Below, piece by piece: positions 4,919 to 5,020 of a stretch of 5,020 bases of DNA. The stretch covers positions 1 to 5,020 of the forward strand of contig JAEZAU010000057.1 in NCBI GenBank assembly GCA_023430325.1. The letters are read 5' to 3'. The translations under genes and the position numbers were made by a program. This DNA comes from Bacteroidota bacterium. Lineage in GTDB: Bacteria; Bacteroidota; Bacteroidia; Flavobacteriales_F; PHOS-HE28. Each line of letters begins with the position of its first letter. The first letter of the stretch is position 1. The notes beneath the pieces were generated by a model. That model was not told the DNA's origin, searched no databases, and saw only the letters and a program-made list of their open reading frames with translations.

Positions 4919-5020
4919 TCAAACCGCCTCCACCGAATGCCGGCTCACAGCCCGATCAATGCAAGCACTCAACTCCTGCACCAGCTTCTTCACCTGCGGC
5001 TCCTTGATCATGTTGTAGTG
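4919..5020 (-). CDS. C-terminal end of an unrecognised gene (cut by window edge)
   Basis: The last 33 codons and TGA stop of a minus-strand gene entering from the right edge, with no other stop in frame. The visible tail is helical and charged (MIKEPQVKKLVQELSACIDRAVSRH near the start), consistent with the end of a soluble protein. The codon usage is GC-rich like the neighbouring housekeeping genes. Too little is present to name a family. It is on the same strand as the secreted protein and phosphopantetheinyl transferase genes but separated from them by about 200 bases of repeats, so it is probably a separate transcription unit. Confidence 0.6.
   Translation of the reverse strand, partial: HYNMIKEPQVKKLVQELSACIDRAVSRHSVEAV

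Overview
The window looks like chromosomal DNA of a GC-rich member of the Bacteroidota, probably a Flavobacteriales-type lineage. Three things point there: a DUF3822 gene fused end to end with rsmD beside a divergent RecD-like helicase gene, which I recall as a Bacteroidota neighbourhood; a perfect TTG-N19-TAnnTTTG promoter of the flavobacterial type; and generally weak Shine-Dalgarno sites. Most genes are near 57-70% GC by hand counts of single lines. Two small genes are clearly poorer, at about 42-44%.

Layout. At the left edge (1-389, minus) is the N-terminal part of a RecD-like helicase. A 109-base divergent gap follows, holding a near-ideal promoter (439-468) that faces right. It drives a compact operon of three genes: a membrane protein with three N-terminal helices and a soluble tail (499-1248), a DUF3822 protein (1252-2049), and the 16S rRNA methyltransferase RsmD (2040-2585). 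The first junction has 3 bases and the second overlaps by 10. Between convergent rsmD and the next gene lies a composite repeat (about 2594-2713) with two diverged 24-base units around a GC-rich hairpin.

The right half is a minus-strand run, read right to left: the C-terminal end of an unrecognised gene (4919-5020); a 200-base repeat-rich intergenic stretch with a REP-like hairpin, degenerate CGTCGCG copies and an 8-bp tandem repeat; a small secreted protein (4335-4715); an Sfp-type phosphopantetheinyl transferase joined to it by an ATGA overlap (3580-4338); an AT-richer small protein of unknown function (3229-3546); and a PhnB-like VOC protein (2748-3143).

Functionally this is mostly ordinary housekeeping DNA (DNA repair helicase, rRNA methylation, carrier-protein activation) with a few accessory small genes. 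I see no phage, CRISPR, insertion sequence, toxin-antitoxin or tRNA/rRNA signature, and no convincing new multi-gene system. The points most worth a second look are the conserved but unexplained membrane protein/DUF3822/RsmD unit, the composite repeat at 2594-2713, the substituted CoA-site histidine in the phosphopantetheinyl transferase, and a perfect inverted repeat just upstream of the VOC gene.
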